From assembly GCA_963843755.1 (NCBI GenBank), contig CAWJLS010000010.1:62001-126000 (forward strand): a stretch of 64,000 bases of DNA, written 5' to 3'. The position numbers and the translations under genes are program-made. The notes beneath the pieces are model-generated. The model did not search any database, was not told the origin of the DNA, and worked only from the letters and a program-made list of their open reading frames with translations. The stretch is from CAWJLS01 sp963843755. GTDB taxonomy: Bacteria; Acidobacteriota; Thermoanaerobaculia; Multivoradales; DATKCC01. This document shows positions 62,090 through 64,000 of the stretch, piece by piece; position 1 is the stretch's first letter, and every line of letters begins with the position of its first letter.

Positions 62090-63667
62090 ATGTTGCCCAA
62101 GAATGCGCGGCGTGAAGAGGTCCTGAGGGCGTTGGAAGAGGCGGGCGGGCTCCGCCCCGGGGTCGTGGGGAAGGTGCATCTGGAGACCGGCGTCCCGGCG
62201 GCGGACGTCTTCGGGGTCGCCAGCTTCTACCACCTGTTGAGCCGTCCGGAGACCGACGTCTTCGTCTGCCAGGGGCTGTCCTGCCGTCTGGCCGGGTGCC
62301 AGGAGGTCAAGGACGAGCTGGCAGCGCGGGGCGAGAAGGTCGGTTTCGTCTCCTGCGTCGGCCGTTGCGACGCGGCGCCGGCCGTCTGGGACCGCCGCGG
62401 CCGGCCGGAGACGTTCCCGGTGCACTACGCGCCGTCGAGCCCCGAGCAGGCGATCGACCTCGCCGCCGGCCCGGAGGCCGACCGCGGGCATGGCTACGAG
62501 GCGCTCCGCCTCGCCCGCGAGCACGGGGCCGACTGGGTCTGCGACCAGCTCGAAACCTCGGGCATCCAAGGGCGGGGCGGCGCCGGCTTCCCGACCCACA
62601 TCAAGTGGCGCGGCGTGCGCCGGCAGGCGGTCACCGAGCGCTACGTGGTGCTCAACGCCGACGAGGGCGAGCCCGGCACGTTCAAGGACCGGGAGGTGAT
62701 GCTTCAGCGCCCCCACCTGGTGATCGAGGGCCTGGCGATCGCCGCCCGGACCCTGGAGGCACAGGACGTCTACATCTACGTGCGCGGCGAGTTCGGCATG
62801 TGCCGCGCGGCGCTCGAGCGGGCGCTCGAGGAGGCCCGCGAGCGGGGCGATCTGTCCGACCTGCCTGATGGGGACGGGGCGATCCGCTGGCACTTCGCCG
62901 ACGGCCACGGCGCCTACATCTGCGGCGAGGAGAGCGCGCTGCTCGAATCGCTCGAGGGCAAGCGCGGGATGCCGCGGCTCCGGCCGCCGTTCCCGGTGGA
63001 GAAGGGCTTCCGCGGCAAGCCGACCCTGATCCAGAACGTCGAGACCATCGCCTGCCTGCCGGCGATCCTCACCCGCGGCGGCCAGTGGTTCCGCGACGCC
63101 GGGGCGACCGGCGCCGGCTCGAAGCTGTACTGCCTGTCCGGGCACGTCACCCATCCCGGCGTCTACGAGGCGCCCCTCGGCATCACCCTCGAGGAGCTGC
63201 TGGAGATGGCCGGCGGCGTGGTCGGGACGCTCAAGGCGTTCTCCCCGGGCGGCGCCTCGAGCGGCTTCCTGCCGGCGAGCGCGGCCGGCGTGCCGCTCGA
63301 CTTCAAGTCGCTCCAGGAGGCCGGCTCCATGCTCGGCTCGGCCGGCATCGTGGTCCTGAACGAGACCGCCGACATGGTCGAGGCGGCCCTGGCCCAGGCG
63401 ATCTTCTTCGAGGACGAGTCGTGCGGCCAGTGCTCCCCCTGCCGCATCGGCACCCAGATGCTCCGCCAGGCGCTGGACCGGTACCTCGCGGCCCGCGACG
63501 AGGGCACGAACGGCCATGGCGGCGGCGCCTTCACCCTGCCGCCGGAGCTCGACGAGGTGGCCTGGGGCATGCAAGAAGCGAGTATCTGCGGCCTCGGCCA
63601 GGCGGCCTCGCTGCCGCTCACCACCGCGATGAAACACTTCCCCGAGGAATTCGGCCTCGGGTCGTAG
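62090..63667 (+). CDS. nuoF: Fused NuoE-NuoF NADH dehydrogenase flavo-iron-sulfur subunit
   Basis: A 525-residue fusion. Residues 1-125 are NuoE-like with [2Fe-2S] ligands in VCQGLSC and SCVGRCDAAP (C-x4-C...C-x3-C). The rest is NuoF-like: GRGGAGFPTHIKW (NADH/FMN Gly-rich loop), NADEGEPGTFKDRE (FMN site), YICGEESALLESLEGKRGMP and ESCGQCSPCRIGT ([4Fe-4S] ligands). It takes electrons from NADH for complex I, a NAD-dependent formate dehydrogenase or a bidirectional hydrogenase. The gene is followed 26 bp later by a [2Fe-2S] subunit, but the catalytic subunit that decides between these is off-window. ATG 62090 is chosen by homology extent. Confidence 0.9.
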   Translation: MLPKNARREEVLRALEEAGGLRPGVVGKVHLETGVPAADVFGVASFYHLLSRPETDVFVCQGLSCRLAGCQEVKDELAARGEKVGFVSCVGRCDAAPAVWDRRGRPETFPVHYAPSSPEQAIDLAAGPEADRGHGYEALRLAREHGADWVCDQLETSGIQGRGGAGFPTHIKWRGVRRQAVTERYVVLNADEGEPGTFKDREVMLQRPHLVIEGLAIAARTLEAQDVYIYVRGEFGMCRAALERALEEARERGDLSDLPDGDGAIRWHFADGHGAYICGEESALLESLEGKRGMPRLRPPFPVEKGFRGKPTLIQNVETIACLPAILTRGGQWFRDAGATGAGSKLYCLSGHVTHPGVYEAPLGITLEELLEMAGGVVGTLKAFSPGGASSGFLPASAAGVPLDFKSLQEAGSMLGSAGIVVLNETADMVEAALAQAIFFEDESCGQCSPCRIGTQMLRQALDRYLAARDEGTNGHGGGAFTLPPELDEVAWGMQEASICGLGQAASLPLTTAMKHFPEEFGLGS

Positions 63668-63693
63668 GTTCTGAAGTCTTGAAAGGTCAGCTC

Positions 63694-64000
63694 ATGGCAG
63701 ATTCCAACTCCTCCCCGTCCCAGTTCGTCATCATCGACGGCAACGAGATTCCGTACCGCGAGGGCGAGACCATCCTCCAGGCCGCCCGGCGCGCCGAGAT
63801 CGACATCCCGGTGCTGTGCCACGACGACCGGCTCGAGCCGGCCGGCGCCTGCCGCATCTGCCTGGTGGAGGTCGACGGCTCCCGGCTGATGCAGCCGGCC
63901 TGCGCCTACAAGACCACCCCCGGCCTGGTGGTGCGGACCCAGAGCTCGCGGGTCGAGCGCAACCGCCGCTTCATCCTGTCGCTCCACATGGCCGACACGG
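63694..64000 (+). CDS. N-terminal part of a NuoG/HoxU/FdhA-like iron-sulfur subunit
   Basis: A 102-residue start truncated by the right edge. QFVIIDGNEIPYREGETILQ, then ILQAARRAEIDIPVLCH and ACRICLVEVDG, followed by QPACAYKTTPGLVV, forms the plant-type [2Fe-2S] cluster (four Cys: CHDD...ACRIC...CAYK). RRFILSLHMAD begins the His-Cys3 [4Fe-4S] region. This start is shared by NuoG, HoxU, hydrogenase HydA and NAD-dependent formate dehydrogenase alpha subunits. AAAGG about 8 nt before the ATG. Confidence 0.85.
   Translation, partial: MADSNSSPSQFVIIDGNEIPYREGETILQAARRAEIDIPVLCHDDRLEPAGACRICLVEVDGSRLMQPACAYKTTPGLVVRTQSSRVERNRRFILSLHMADT

Overview
The window is about 64 kb of high-GC bacterial chromosome with densely packed genes on both strands. 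The gene mix suggests an Acidobacteriota-like organism, possibly of the Thermoanaerobaculia type: an OAR-type TonB receptor with an N-terminal carboxypeptidase-regulatory domain beside a CadC-like winged-helix regulator, TPR proteins with zinc-binding N-termini, HAAS-domain membrane proteins and multihaem cytochromes. There is no rRNA, tRNA or other phylogenetic marker here, so this placement is an inference.

Layout. 1-2.3 kb is a worn accessory patch: a Phd/YefM-like antitoxin entering from the left edge, an RHH-type antitoxin/PIN toxin pair, an orphan HicB-like antitoxin, a LytTR remnant and a frameshifted CsgG-like pseudogene. 2.4-9.2 kb holds envelope and secreted proteins (TPR, lipoprotein, trypsin-like protease), a thioesterase, a truncated glycolipid-binding protein and a DUF2231-TPR protein. 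9.4-11.3 kb is a lower-GC unit of a small exported protein plus a TPR protein with a zinc anti-sigma-like motif. 11.5-14.5 kb holds a degenerate pterin-dehydratase-like protein, a HAAS membrane protein and TrhA. 14.5-21.1 kb is signalling: HerA-like ATPase, SpoIIE-type phosphatase, a hybrid histidine kinase whose PAS domain carries the FixL haem signature, and a soluble kinase. 21.2-27.6 kb looks like a lipid region: alkyl-DHAP-synthase-like FAD enzyme, GlpD and lipid kinase in a tight operon, followed on the other strand by a cardiolipin-synthase-like PLD protein. 27.6-29.9 kb is the threonine-degradation pair tdh-kbl. 30-34.4 kb has a Uma2 nuclease, an orphan, a sulfatase and a CrtI-like oxidoreductase. 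34.6-39.1 kb is the TonB receptor with its frameshifted regulator. 39.3-51.7 kb is central carbon and storage: GH15 glucoamylase/trehalase, PEP carboxylase, OtsA, glycogen phosphorylase and a YfhO-like membrane protein. 51.9-54.8 kb is a NarL-type two-component system. 54.9-56.4 kb is a lower-GC SatD-DUF3307 cassette. 56.4-60.4 kb is an operon with a nonahaem cytochrome c, a cytochrome b and an M56 peptidase. 60.9-64 kb has a two-lobed aspartic protease and the start of a NADH-oxidising complex (fused NuoE-NuoF, then an iron-sulfur subunit cut by the right edge).

The strongest candidate for something undescribed is the SatD-DUF3307 pair. SatD reads like a GGDEF/class III cyclase palm domain (Asp18 and Asp60, 42 residues apart) with a C-terminal helix-turn-helix. 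Its partner is a multi-pass membrane protein with buried His/Asp residues. The cassette carries two copies of the palindrome TTCGG-N8-CCGAA, one over the promoter. Other items worth checking are a dispersed intergenic palindromic element (three copies), a possible bacterial ether-lipid operon, the haem-PAS kinase and the exported-peptide/TPR unit.
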